From NCBI GenBank assembly GCA_026985435.1, contig JALSQL010000012.1:1-60592 (forward strand): a DNA stretch of 60,592 nt, in the 5' to 3' direction. The notes beneath the pieces are model-generated. The model was not told the DNA's origin. It was given only the letters and a program-made list of their open reading frames with translations, and searched no databases. How positions within the stretch are numbered: position 1 is the first letter of the stretch; the number at the start of each line of letters is the position of its first letter. The position numbers and the translations under genes are program-made. The DNA is from Acidilobaceae archaeon (GTDB lineage Archaea > Thermoproteota > Thermoprotei_A > Sulfolobales > Acidilobaceae). Shown here piece after piece: positions 50,150 through 58,687 of this stretch.

Positions 50150-51193
50150 ATGCTTGGCGCCTCACACTACTCCCCAGGCCTCGTGGACGTTGGGTTTGAC
50201 GCTATCGTGGACTTCTTCTATAGGCTGGCCGAGGCCGCCGACCGCCTCAGGGAGGAGGGCCTCTTCGACTACCAGCCCCGCCCGCTGCCTGAGGTCCTAG
50301 AGGTGCCGGAGAGGGGCACGGTTAGGGTCAAGCTGGGCTTCCCCGTGTACCAGAAGGGAGGCGTTGTTATGGATGTCACCAACACCGAGCAGGCCAGCAT
50401 AGCGGAGGAGGCTGGGGCCGTCGCCGTGATGGTGCTGGACAAGCTCCCCTACGATGTCAGGAAGAGCGGCGGCGTCGCCAGGATGGCCGACGTTAAGGTG
50501 ATAGAGGAGGTCATGGAGTCTATAACGATACCCGTCATGGCCAAGGTGAGGATAGGCCACTACATGGAGGCCCGCATACTAGAGGAGGTAGGCGTCGACA
50601 TGATTGATGAGAGCGAGGTCCTGACGCCCGTCGACGAGAAGCACCACATAAACAAGTGGCTCTTCACCGTCCCCTTCGTCAACGGCGCCCGCGACCTGGG
50701 GGAGGCCCTGCGGAGGATTACGGAGGGCGCCGCCATGATAAGGACCAAGGGGGAGGCTGGCACAGGGAACGTGGCGGAGGCTGTGAGGCACATGAAGATA
50801 ATAATGGGGGAGATACGCCTCCTCCGCTCCATGCCGCCCGAGGAGAGGATTAGGAAAGCCAGAGAGTACGGGGTGCCCCACCAGCTGGTAGACCTCACCG
50901 CCAGGCTCGGGAGGCTACCGGTGGTGAACTTCGCCGCCGGCGGCATAGCGACACCAGCCGACGCAGCGCTGATGATGTGGCTCGGCGCCGACGGCATCTT
51001 CGTCGGCTCGGGCATCTTCAAGAGCCGCGACCCGCCCGAGAGGGCCGCGGCCATAGTGCTGGCCACTAGCATGTGGGACGAGCCGGAGTACGTGGTTGAG
51101 GCACAGAGGATGATCAGCGAGCAGAAGAGTATGATGGGCATAGACATACGCCAGCTGAAGCCTGAGGAGCTGCTCCAGACAAGAGGTGTCTAG
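50150..51193 (+). CDS. pdxS: Pyridoxal 5'-phosphate synthase subunit PdxS
   Basis: Forms PLP from ribose 5-phosphate, glyceraldehyde 3-phosphate and ammonia. The TIM-barrel signature includes GGVVMDVTNTEQASIAEEAG, VMVLDKLPYDVRKSGGVARM with the Lys that binds ribose 5-phosphate, IPVMAKVRIGHYMEA, and TKGEAGTGNVAEAVRHM. The frame is open from 50078, but the TATA box at 50098-50108 lies inside that region, so ATG 50150 is used, giving 347 residues. It is followed by pdxT after two bases. Confidence 0.96.
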   Translation: MLGASHYSPGLVDVGFDAIVDFFYRLAEAADRLREEGLFDYQPRPLPEVLEVPERGTVRVKLGFPVYQKGGVVMDVTNTEQASIAEEAGAVAVMVLDKLPYDVRKSGGVARMADVKVIEEVMESITIPVMAKVRIGHYMEARILEEVGVDMIDESEVLTPVDEKHHINKWLFTVPFVNGARDLGEALRRITEGAAMIRTKGEAGTGNVAEAVRHMKIIMGEIRLLRSMPPEERIRKAREYGVPHQLVDLTARLGRLPVVNFAAGGIATPADAALMMWLGADGIFVGSGIFKSRDPPERAAAIVLATSMWDEPEYVVEAQRMISEQKSMMGIDIRQLKPEELLQTRGV

Positions 51194-51195
51194 CC

Positions 51196-51807
51196 TTGGT
51201 GAAGGTCGGCATAGTGGCCCTCCAGGGCGGCGTGGCCGAGCACTACCACATGGTGAGGCTGGCCGGCGAGCGCTCCGGCATACCGGCCGAGCCCGTGATA
51301 GTGAAGAAGCCCGGCCAGCTCGAGGGCCTGGACGCCATCATAATACCCGGCGGGGAGTCGACCACCATAGGCGTCGTCGCGCGGAGGGTCGGCCTCCTCG
51401 AGCCGCTCAGGGACGCCCTACTCTCCGGCACCCCCGCCCTGGGCACATGCGCTGGCGCCATAATCATGGCGAAGAGGGTTACCGCTGGCTCGAAGGGTGG
51501 CCAGCCCCTCCTCGGCGTCATGGACGTCGAGGTTCACCGCAACTATTTCGGGAGGCAGAGGGAGAGCTTCGAGCTGGACCTCCGCATAGACTTCCTCGAC
51601 GAGAAGCCCTTCCGGGGCGTGTTCATCAGGGCCCCCGCCTTCACCGACTTCTGGGCGTCCGCCAGGCCAGCCGCCACCGCCAGGATAGACGGCTCGGAGG
51701 TCCATGTCGCCGCTGTTGAGGGCGGCCTAGTAGCGACGAGCTTCCACCCAGAGCTAACCGGCGACACGAGGATACACGAGTACCTCCTACGCCTAGCGAA
51801 GAGGTAG
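51196..51807 (+). CDS. pdxT: Pyridoxal 5'-phosphate synthase glutaminase subunit PdxT
   Basis: The glutaminase that feeds ammonia to PdxS. VGIVALQGGVAEH opens the protein, IIPGGESTT (about residues 49-57) is the oxyanion region, Cys85 in GTCAGAI is the nucleophile and SFHPEL with the following acidic residue completes the triad near 183-188. Length 203 is normal. The TTG start is directly behind the pdxS stop, so the two form a dedicated vitamin B6 operon. Confidence 0.96.
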   Translation: MVKVGIVALQGGVAEHYHMVRLAGERSGIPAEPVIVKKPGQLEGLDAIIIPGGESTTIGVVARRVGLLEPLRDALLSGTPALGTCAGAIIMAKRVTAGSKGGQPLLGVMDVEVHRNYFGRQRESFELDLRIDFLDEKPFRGVFIRAPAFTDFWASARPAATARIDGSEVHVAAVEGGLVATSFHPELTGDTRIHEYLLRLAKR

Positions 51808-51814
51808 CCCGCGG

Positions 51815-52285
51815 ATGCGCCGGAGGCAGCTCCAGGCAGTCCTAGCCGTCTTTCTGGCATTCATAGCTGGCGCCGCCCCCTGGGCGTCCAGCGGGGGGAG
51901 CCGCAGCTACGAGGCCACCCTCACCATACCGCCGGGCGTGGCGGCGCCCCTCCACCTAGACAGCCCCGGCTCGTACTCGGTGGCGGTCAACGCTAGCTCG
52001 CCCATAGAGGTGTACGTGGCCCCCTGCAGCGACATCCACTCTCCCAGCGGCCTCCTCGCCGCCAGGGTCTCGGGGGTGGAGGCCGAGGTGAGGGTGGGCC
52101 CCGGAGAGTGCCTGGTGTTCTCTAACACCGCCGGCCCCACAGCGGTAAACGTGACCGTCAGGCTTGAGGCCTCCCCCGGCGCTTCCCCCCTCCTCTGGGC
52201 GTCCAGCCTAGCCCTCGCCGCCTCGGCCGCCTACCTCGCCTACCGGGCCTCTCTTCCTCTTGAAGAGGAGCAGGTCGAGGCCTAG
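51815..52285 (+). CDS. Membrane-anchored extracellular beta protein
   Basis: A 156-residue protein that I do not recognise. A signal peptide (about residues 6-25, LQAVLAVFLAFIAGAAPWAS) is followed by a beta-rich, Ser/Val-rich extracellular part with several N-x-S/T sites and two cysteines. A C-terminal transmembrane helix (about 124-145, LLWASSLALAASAAYLAYRA) has a short acidic cytoplasmic end. It begins seven bases after pdxT. Its last 78 bases, which code for the membrane helix, overlap the end of the convergent dihydropteroate synthase-like gene. Confidence 0.6.
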   Translation: MRRRQLQAVLAVFLAFIAGAAPWASSGGSRSYEATLTIPPGVAAPLHLDSPGSYSVAVNASSPIEVYVAPCSDIHSPSGLLAARVSGVEAEVRVGPGECLVFSNTAGPTAVNVTVRLEASPGASPLLWASSLALAASAAYLAYRASLPLEEEQVEA

Positions 52286-53389
52286 GTCCTTGGGTGGCCT
52301 CCCCCAGTATAGGGAGAGGCTCGCCATCCCAGCCGCCACCCGGGCCTCCCACGTGTTTCCCCGGGCCTTGAAGCTCTCCTCGCCCACCATCACGAGGGAG
52401 GCCCCCGCCTCGGCGGCGAGCACGGCCCCCAGCAGGGTGGAGCCGGTCGTGTCGCCGTCCATCAGCTCCACCACGTTGTTCAACCCAACCATCAGGGGGT
52501 ACCCGGCCGCCCCCGACTCCGAGCGCGCCAGGCAGAGCGCGCCCAGAGCCCCCGGCGCCCCCGCGGGCCTCAGCACGGGGTCCAGGATTGCCCTCTCGAA
52601 GCCGAGCCTCCGGGCCTCCTCGGAGGCCCTGAGGAGGCCGCCGGGCGCCAGGACGACGAAGGCGGCGGCCCTCCTCAGGCTGGGCGGCACTAGCCCGAGA
52701 GTCTCCACGGTCAGGCTCAGTGCTAGGGGCGCCCCGCGCCTGGCAGCCTCCACCGCCAGCCTCGGAGATCCAGGGTCGGCCGCCACGGGCGCTGGCCAGC
52801 TGTCGAGCAGCCTCGCCAGGAGCCTCCAGTAGCAGTCCAGGGGAACCCTGCCATCCCAGCCCAGGGAGACCACGTCGGCCCCCTCCAGGGCCCTCCAGTA
52901 CACCTCGCCCGTCAGCTCCTCCCAGTCGCAGCTCCTCGGGTATACCTCGCTTACAACGAGCAGCGGGGGAGGCCTGAGGGGCACCCTCAGGCCCCCCAGG
53001 TTGAATGCGGCCCCGCCCGGCGGCTCCGCGCGGAGCTCCGAGAGTGTCTCCACCGCCAGCCTGGCCATGTCGGGGCCGACCGCCTTCTCGGCCTCAACCT
53101 CCGGTGAGAGGCGGCTCACACCCCAGCGGGCCACGATGGCTAGCGTCAGGCTAGGCGACCAGGCGCCCCGCACCACCCGAACGCCGAGGCTCTCGGAGAG
53201 CCTCGCCCAGGGCCCGCCCCAGCTGCCGGGGAGCACCACCACCTCAGCCCCGAGGCGGGCGAGCCTCTCAGCGGCACCCGCGGCCTCGGCCGGGGCCGGG
53301 GCGGCCTCGTAGACCACCCGGTACCCGAGGCGCTCCAGGCCCCTAGCCATGGCGGCTAGGGTCTCCCTGGAGGGCCCCACGAGCCCCAC
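52208..53389 (-). CDS. Dihydropteroate synthase-like protein
   Basis: A 393-residue protein resembling the archaeal dihydropteroate synthase-related family (TIGR00284). The middle has a TIM-barrel pattern with ADVVSLGWDGRVPLDCYWRL, APVAADPGSPRLAVEAARRG, and the C-terminal GLNNVVELMDGDTTGSTLLG and GEESFKARGNTWEARVAAGM, which are the features I used. The N-terminal 120 residues (VGPSRETLAAMARGLERLGY) form a separate domain. The exact reaction is unknown; a pterin-related role is inferred. The final 25 residues (KRKRGPVGEVGGRGGEG) look unstructured and lie over the membrane helix of the convergent gene. It starts 60 bases after top6A and may be cotranscribed. Confidence 0.7.
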   Translation of the reverse strand: MGLVGPSRETLAAMARGLERLGYRVVYEAAPAPAEAAGAAERLARLGAEVVVLPGSWGGPWARLSESLGVRVVRGAWSPSLTLAIVARWGVSRLSPEVEAEKAVGPDMARLAVETLSELRAEPPGGAAFNLGGLRVPLRPPPLLVVSEVYPRSCDWEELTGEVYWRALEGADVVSLGWDGRVPLDCYWRLLARLLDSWPAPVAADPGSPRLAVEAARRGAPLALSLTVETLGLVPPSLRRAAAFVVLAPGGLLRASEEARRLGFERAILDPVLRPAGAPGALGALCLARSESGAAGYPLMVGLNNVVELMDGDTTGSTLLGAVLAAEAGASLVMVGEESFKARGNTWEARVAAGMASLSLYWGRPPKDLGLDLLLFKRKRGPVGEVGGRGGEG

Positions 53390-53449
53390 AATCCTGGGCT
53401 CCGGCGCCGCTGGCCACCCCCAGAGGGGCTGGGGGCCACTGCTGCCGGT

Positions 53450-55891
53450 CTACTCTATCCAGTCGCCAGTCTCGATCTTCTCTGGGAGGTACTTGAAGGC
53501 GAGGAACTTGAGGCCCTTGCTGGCGAGCGCCTCTATCTCGAGTTTAGCCTTCTTGTTGAGGAATATCCTTATCTCCCTCATCCACCCCTTCGTGCGGAAC
53601 CAGCTGTAGTTCATCAGCTCCTTCGCCCTCCTGATGTCGGTCTCCTTCGCCTTTATTATGTAGTTCCTCCTCTCGGCCTCTGTGAGGTAGGGCTTCTTCC
53701 TCCCGTAGCCGAAGACGTCGGTCATGCTCACGCCGAGGAACCTGGCCTTCGGCGTTGCCAGCCTCTCGCTCTCGTAGCTGAGCTGTATCGAGCCGACCTT
53801 GAAGACGCTGTAGATGTACCACCCGTATGGGTCGCTGTTGTGGTAGACCACGCCGTAGGAGCCAGTGAAGGTGTTGACCCCCGGAACCGCCAGGTCGTAG
53901 ACGTAGCCGCTGTAGCGCCTCCTCCTAACACCGCTCACGGCGACGACTACAGCCCCGCCGAGCACTATGGGCTCTATGGCCCTCAGGCTGGGGGCTAGCG
54001 CCATGGCCCTCCTCAGCTTCCACTTCGCGAGCCTCCTGGCGGACCTGTTTATGTAGAGCACGCTCCCGTGGAGCAGGGCGAGCTCCCGCCTAGCCTCCTC
54101 CGGCACGGGTATCGAGTATAGTGGGTCCGGGCCCTCGCCAGCCGGCGGCGGGTCCTCCCCCGTTATAGCCCTGTAGACCTCCGGGGGTGTCCGCCTGCGG
54201 CTCGGAGATATCCTAACCTCCACCCTCTCACCGGAGCCCCCCACCGAGGGGTTCACACCCAGCGTCTGCAGCATGAGGAAGACCTGCTTCGCATACGCCT
54301 CCCCCCGGAGCTTGAGGACCACCTCGCCCGACCTGTCTATGTAGCCGGAGCCCTCGTAGACGCCGCGGAGGAAGGCCAGCTTCGCTATGGCGCCGCCCGA
54401 CATTACGGCCGCTGGCACCCGACGCCTGTCAACCTCTCCTATGCCGAGCGCTCCAACGGCGTCGACGCACCTCTTGTCGGCCACTACTATCACTGTCCTC
54501 CCCCGCCTCTCCTCTACGAACCCGCGGGCCCCGCACCTCCTGATGATGTCCATGTACTCCTCCACCCTGTCCGGGCTCGCCCGGCCTAGCGACGCCCGGA
54601 CATACCTCCCCCTCTCCACCACAGCCGACGCCGTGGCTAGGCCTGCCAGGGAGATGCAGCTGTAGCACAGCCTACCGTCGCTGACCGGGATCCTAGCGGG
54701 GCACCTCGACACCATCATGGATACCACGGCGGCTGGGTCGAGGCCTGGGCCCGCTGGCGGTATGCGCTCCGCCACCACCAGGTAGTCGCCCGGCTCCACC
54801 TCGCCCGCCGTGACCAGCCTCAGCCTCCCGTCGCGGAGAACGTAGAGGGAGTGGCCCCCCGTGGCCCTCACTACGCCGCGGCCCCTGGTCTCTATCTCTA
54901 CAAGCTCTCCACCCTCGACCCAGTGCCTGTAGGCGTACCCCAGGCCCGCCCACCTGACGAGGCCGGTCTCGGGGTCCCACGCGGGGACCCTGGCATCCAC
55001 CACCGCCCTCTCCCGGTCTCCGCCGGTGAAGCTGCCCGAGAGGAGGTCCTCTATCGGCCCCGCCTCCACGAGGCCCCCGGGCCCCTCTAGCATTACCACC
55101 TCGTCGCCGGGGATGCTGTCGGTTAACACGTAGACGGGGAGACCCAGCTCCTCGTTGAGCCTCCTCACGAACCTCCTGGTCGCCCTGTCCGGCTGGCCAG
55201 CGCCGGTTACGAGTATGGCCTTGTACTTCTTCCAGAAGCCTACCCTGTGGAGCTGCTGGAAGACGGCGTCCTTCTCGACTACTAGCACGAACTCGGCGTC
55301 CCAGTCCAGGAACTCTATGAGGTCCGGGGTGGACTCTATGGCGTAGGCGCCGTGGCCTAGCCTGGAGAGGTCTATGACGTCTCCCCCGCTCCGTATCCTC
55401 ATGTTGCCGACTACCTTCCCCTTCTCCTTGCTTAGGATGAGCATGTCCTCCCTTAGCATGCCGGTGTAGACCTCAATATCCCTTATGACCGCGTCGCTCT
55501 CCGCCTGCTCGTCCCAGGTGTTCTCCTCCCTGAGCCTCCCCCGGAGGTCCCTGTATACTATGGTGTGCTTCCCGCGGTAGTAGAGGTCTCGTATGGTGGG
55601 GTACTCGTTCTCTATCAGCGCCTGGTATATTATGCTGGCCATGAGGACTGTCTGCATGAACCTCCTCGCCTCCCCCATGTCCAGGAACTCCCTCTCCAGC
55701 GTCTCGCTGCCCAGCACGAGTATGCCCCGCTCGGGGTCGAACACCGTGTTCGCCAGGGTCCTCTTCGGAATCACGAGCTTGGGGGGTTTACCCTCCATTA
55801 TATCCTCGAGCACCCTCCTAAACTTCTCGTGTATAACCCTGGCCGCCCGTATGCGGGCCTCGAGGTCCACCTTGTCCGGAGCCGCTGCCAC
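53450..55891 (-). CDS. top6A: DNA topoisomerase VI subunit A, intein-containing precursor
   Basis: The DNA-cleaving subunit of type IIB topoisomerase VI (Spo11 family). The 813-residue precursor consists of an N-extein (1-258), an intein (259-685) and a C-extein (686-813), giving a 386-residue mature protein. The winged-helix domain has the catalytic Tyr in PTIRDLYYRGKH (about 98-109). The Toprim domain has FVLVVEKDAVFQQL with the conserved Glu. The metal-binding DxD is formed by TD258 and S-D-P of the C-extein only after splicing. WIE ends the protein. The start is the GTG or ATG near 55891, 19 bases after top6B; the two form an operon. Confidence 0.96.
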   Translation of the reverse strand: MAAAPDKVDLEARIRAARVIHEKFRRVLEDIMEGKPPKLVIPKRTLANTVFDPERGILVLGSETLEREFLDMGEARRFMQTVLMASIIYQALIENEYPTIRDLYYRGKHTIVYRDLRGRLREENTWDEQAESDAVIRDIEVYTGMLREDMLILSKEKGKVVGNMRIRSGGDVIDLSRLGHGAYAIESTPDLIEFLDWDAEFVLVVEKDAVFQQLHRVGFWKKYKAILVTGAGQPDRATRRFVRRLNEELGLPVYVLTDSIPGDEVVMLEGPGGLVEAGPIEDLLSGSFTGGDRERAVVDARVPAWDPETGLVRWAGLGYAYRHWVEGGELVEIETRGRGVVRATGGHSLYVLRDGRLRLVTAGEVEPGDYLVVAERIPPAGPGLDPAAVVSMMVSRCPARIPVSDGRLCYSCISLAGLATASAVVERGRYVRASLGRASPDRVEEYMDIIRRCGARGFVEERRGRTVIVVADKRCVDAVGALGIGEVDRRRVPAAVMSGGAIAKLAFLRGVYEGSGYIDRSGEVVLKLRGEAYAKQVFLMLQTLGVNPSVGGSGERVEVRISPSRRRTPPEVYRAITGEDPPPAGEGPDPLYSIPVPEEARRELALLHGSVLYINRSARRLAKWKLRRAMALAPSLRAIEPIVLGGAVVVAVSGVRRRRYSGYVYDLAVPGVNTFTGSYGVVYHNSDPYGWYIYSVFKVGSIQLSYESERLATPKARFLGVSMTDVFGYGRKKPYLTEAERRNYIIKAKETDIRRAKELMNYSWFRTKGWMREIRIFLNKKAKLEIEALASKGLKFLAFKYLPEKIETGDWIE
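53837..55117 (-). other. Intein in Top6A with degenerate LAGLIDADG domain
   Basis: The 427-residue insert starts at Ser259 (TD-SIPGDEVV, block A) and contains block B (VRATGGHSLYVL). It ends with block F (YVYDLAVPGVNTFTG) and block G VVYHN, followed by Ser as the +1 extein residue. These features predict self-splicing of the Ser/Asn/Ser type. The endonuclease region has LAGLATASA where LAGLIDADG is expected and FLRGVYEGSGYI for the second motif, so at least the first catalytic Asp is lost. Homing activity is probably dead or dying, while splicing blocks look intact. Removing it restores LTDSDPYGWYIYS, the normal Toprim sequence. Confidence 0.9.
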
Positions 55892-55910
55892 GCCCCTACA
55901 CCTCCCGGCT

Positions 55911-57623
55911 CTACTCTACCCTCACGTTCTCGATCACCGACTTCACTATCCTCACTGGGTCTGGCCTCTCGCCGTCAACCGCGGGCACCTCCACGTTCTC
56001 AGCCACTATCCTGACCAGGGCCTCCACTATCTCCCTCTCCTCCTCCGGCCTGGGCGGCTCCCACCTGTCAGGGGGCTTGCTGAGGACCGCCAGGCTCCTG
56101 GCCACCTCCGGTATGTACTTGGATATCGTCACTATCTTCCTCCTGACCTCGGCCTCCCTCTTCTTCCTGCTCAGGTAGGCCCTCAGCCTCCTGGCTACCT
56201 CCTGCACCGCCGCCCTGATCTCGGCCTCGATCTCGGGGACCTCGCTTATGCTCTCCTTGCCTACCCCCTTGTAGGGCACCTTCGTGCTGGCTATGTGCAC
56301 GAGGACCACCAGCGGGGCTGGGAAGTCCACCCCGTAGAGCTTCCAGTTGATCCTGGAGACGACCTTCCACGACACGTCCTCCCTCTCCTCGTAGAGTAGC
56401 GGGATCTTGTTGGCGTACCTCAGGAGGAGCGGCTCGTCCCTAGGCTTGATGGCGCCCCCGTAGGCTATCCCGGCCTCCACTATGAAGGGGTGCCCCTCGT
56501 AGGCCTTGGGGCTCCTGGTGACGGCTCCGACCCACTCGGGGGCGAACAGCCTCCTCAGCCCTATCACTATCAGGTCCTCGCCTATCGGGCTTAGGTAGTC
56601 GCTCCTCGGGGCCCTGAACTCGCGGTACGTCCTCATCCTGTCGGCCAGCAGGCCCAGCAGCTTCCCGTTGCCCTTGTCGAGGAGCCTCTTCGGGTTCATG
56701 TCGGGCTCCAGCCCGACGTCGGCAAGGAACTTCTCGGCGGTCTTCACGCCAACGCTCTGGAACTCCTCGACCAGCATGTCCCTCAGCGTCTTGGCGCTCG
56801 TACTCTTTATTATCATCTTAAGCTGCTCTAGGTCGACCCCGTGCGGGTGCGGCTTCGCCTCCCTGGGCGGCCTCGGCATCTTCCTGGTCGTCCTCGGGTA
56901 GTGGTAGACCGTCCCATCGGGCGTTATCAGCGTTATTGTGGCGTATGGTGCTATGATGGCGGTGCGCTCTATGTACTCCACGATCCTACTCCTAGCCCTG
57001 GGCCAGTCCCCCTGGAGGGTTATGGAGACCCTGGTGCCGTGCCACTTGCCCCTCCTCCTCCACTGGGCCTCCTCCACTATGACCGGCCTATTCTTACTCA
57101 TGTCTATGAAGAGCCTCTTCATGTACACGTAGGGGCTGCCCACGGGGGCGCTCACAACCTCCACCGGCTGCCCGGCGGTGGCCTGGCCGTAGAGCACGGC
57201 CGCCTTGACTCCCAGCCCGTACATGCCCCTGGTCTGGCGTATCACGTACTTGCTGCTGTAGAGCACCTTCCCGAAGGCGTTCGCTATCTCCGTGGCCGGG
57301 ACGCCTATGCCGTTATCCTCCACCGTCACGGTGTAGCGGGGGGGCGCCCTCGACTCGCCGCGGGGCGCCAGGTCCGGGCGCTCCCTGATCTCCACCCGTA
57401 TCTCGGGGAGTATCCCGTGGGTGTCGGTGGCGTCCAGCGCGTTCTCCACCAGCTCCCTAACCGTCTGGTACAGCGCCCTCGTCGGGTTCGCGAACCCGGC
57501 CAGCTCCTTGTTCTTGGCGAAGAACTCGGCTACGCTCATCTCGCGGTAGCGCTCCTTGGCCTGCCCGCCCTCCCTGGCCTTCGCCCTGGCTCTGGGCAAC
57601 CCGTCGTTACCCGTAGACGCCAC
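55911..57623 (-). CDS. top6B: DNA topoisomerase VI subunit B
   Basis: The ATPase subunit of topoisomerase VI. The GHKL fold is clear: RELVENALDATDTHG (N box, about residues 54-68), VEDNGIGVPATEI (about 99-111) and RGMYGLGVKAAVLYG (about 131-145). An H2TH domain (about 250-330) and a transducer with the switch Lys region follow, then a helical C-terminus. Length 570 is normal. The GTG at 57623 is the longest start, but a minus-strand TATA-like GCTTAAAGCC (57634-57643) would put transcription near 57612. TTG 57599 or ATG 57539 (AAGGAG upstream, homologue-like MSVAEFFAKNKELAG) are therefore possible. It precedes top6A by 19 bases. Confidence 0.96.
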   Translation of the reverse strand: MASTGNDGLPRARAKAREGGQAKERYREMSVAEFFAKNKELAGFANPTRALYQTVRELVENALDATDTHGILPEIRVEIRERPDLAPRGESRAPPRYTVTVEDNGIGVPATEIANAFGKVLYSSKYVIRQTRGMYGLGVKAAVLYGQATAGQPVEVVSAPVGSPYVYMKRLFIDMSKNRPVIVEEAQWRRRGKWHGTRVSITLQGDWPRARSRIVEYIERTAIIAPYATITLITPDGTVYHYPRTTRKMPRPPREAKPHPHGVDLEQLKMIIKSTSAKTLRDMLVEEFQSVGVKTAEKFLADVGLEPDMNPKRLLDKGNGKLLGLLADRMRTYREFRAPRSDYLSPIGEDLIVIGLRRLFAPEWVGAVTRSPKAYEGHPFIVEAGIAYGGAIKPRDEPLLLRYANKIPLLYEEREDVSWKVVSRINWKLYGVDFPAPLVVLVHIASTKVPYKGVGKESISEVPEIEAEIRAAVQEVARRLRAYLSRKKREAEVRRKIVTISKYIPEVARSLAVLSKPPDRWEPPRPEEEREIVEALVRIVAENVEVPAVDGERPDPVRIVKSVIENVRVE

Positions 57624-57663
57624 GCGTGTGGAGGGCTTTAAGCTGGAGGAGCCCCACGGGCCG

Positions 57664-58611
57664 CTAGCCCCCGAGCAGCGCGGCAGCGATTATGGGGAGT
57701 GTCAGGGTGGCGTCGCCGTAGACGACGACCTTCCTCGCCCTCGGCTTCACCTTCCCCCAGCTTATGGCCTCCCGCGGGTGGGCCCCGCTCAGGCTGCCGT
57801 CGTACTCGACCGCCGTGGTCAGGTATACAACGTAGTCCAGCCCGCCGCGGAACTGGCTCCACCATATGGTGTGGTGCTTGCTTATCCCCCCGCCCACGAT
57901 CAGGGCGGCCGCCTCGCCCTCGCTCGGGAAGAATAGGTCCGCGAGGGCGGCCATGTCCGAGTAGTAGTCTACCTCGACCCTGCTACCCCTCTGAGCCTCC
58001 ATGAAGAGGGCGGTCCCGAAGGCGCCGTCGGGCCAGCCCGGCACGAACACCCTAACGCCCCTCCTATGGGCCGCCGCCAGGATGCTGCCACTAGCCCCCC
58101 GGGACTCGAGCATCTCCCCCGCGAGGTCCAGGAGCCTGTAGAGAGGCCAGCGGGCCCCTCCCCTGCGGAGCGCCTCGGCGACTAGCTCCCTTACGAACCC
58201 CTCGACCGGCGGCCCGTAGTCGCTGAGCGGTATGAAGACGTTGCCGAGCCTATGGTAGCCCTCCTCGTAGAGCTTCGAGTCGTCCGCCTCAAAGTAGCCC
58301 CGGAGGTACCTGCCCCCGAGGGCCCTGGCGATGTCGTGGTCGAGCGCCCCCGCGGTGGTTATGGCCACGTTGAAGAGGCCGGAGTCGAGCAGGTCAGCCA
58401 GCACCCCGCGGAGCCCCGTGGCGACGAGGTTAGCCGTGAAGGAGATGACGCGGAGCCTAGACCTCCCCAGGCCCTCGCGGAGCACCTCGACGGCCTCGGC
58501 CAGGTGGCCCGCCATGAACCCGTGTATGTCACGGTACGCCCTCACGAGGTCCCCGACGCTCATAGAGCCCCTGACGTGTACGTCCCTAACCTCCTCGAAG
58601 CCCCCAGCCAC
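57664..58611 (-). CDS. dys: Deoxyhypusine synthase
   Basis: Transfers the aminobutyl group of spermidine to the aIF5A lysine that becomes (deoxy)hypusine. FTANLVATGLRGVLADLL, TTAGALDHDIARALG (about 86-100), GGGISKHHTIWWSQFRGGLD (about 240-259), VYLTTAVEYDGSLSGAHP and EAISWGKVK, which contains the active-site Lys, match the family. The frame is open to 58641, but a TATA element at 58645-58654 puts transcription near 58623. The GTG at 58611 is thus preferred, giving 315 residues. Spermidine would come from the aminopropyltransferase at 31593-32513. It is separated by a few dozen bases from top6B. Confidence 0.95.
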   Translation of the reverse strand: MAGGFEEVRDVHVRGSMSVGDLVRAYRDIHGFMAGHLAEAVEVLREGLGRSRLRVISFTANLVATGLRGVLADLLDSGLFNVAITTAGALDHDIARALGGRYLRGYFEADDSKLYEEGYHRLGNVFIPLSDYGPPVEGFVRELVAEALRRGGARWPLYRLLDLAGEMLESRGASGSILAAAHRRGVRVFVPGWPDGAFGTALFMEAQRGSRVEVDYYSDMAALADLFFPSEGEAAALIVGGGISKHHTIWWSQFRGGLDYVVYLTTAVEYDGSLSGAHPREAISWGKVKPRARKVVVYGDATLTLPIIAAALLGG

Positions 58612-58644
58612 ACCCCGGCACCCACACGCCACCCCCGCCACCCA

Positions 58645-58654
58645 GGTTTAATGC
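58645..58654. promoter_or_regulatory. Shared TATA box for dys and the PfkB kinase gene
   Basis: GCATTAAACC on the minus strand is the TATA box of dys. The same bases on the plus strand, GGTTTAATGC, lie about 38 bases before the GTG at 58688. A single element with a TTAA core therefore appears to serve both directions. Confidence 0.5.
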
Positions 58655-58687
58655 TGGCCGCCGCCCGGCCCCGCTAGGAGGCAGGCC

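Noticed and set aside
53837..55117. Insertion in Top6A read as an extra domain or gene fusion
   Set aside because: The insert has splice-block motifs at both ends and interrupts the Toprim DxD exactly; removal restores the normal sequence.
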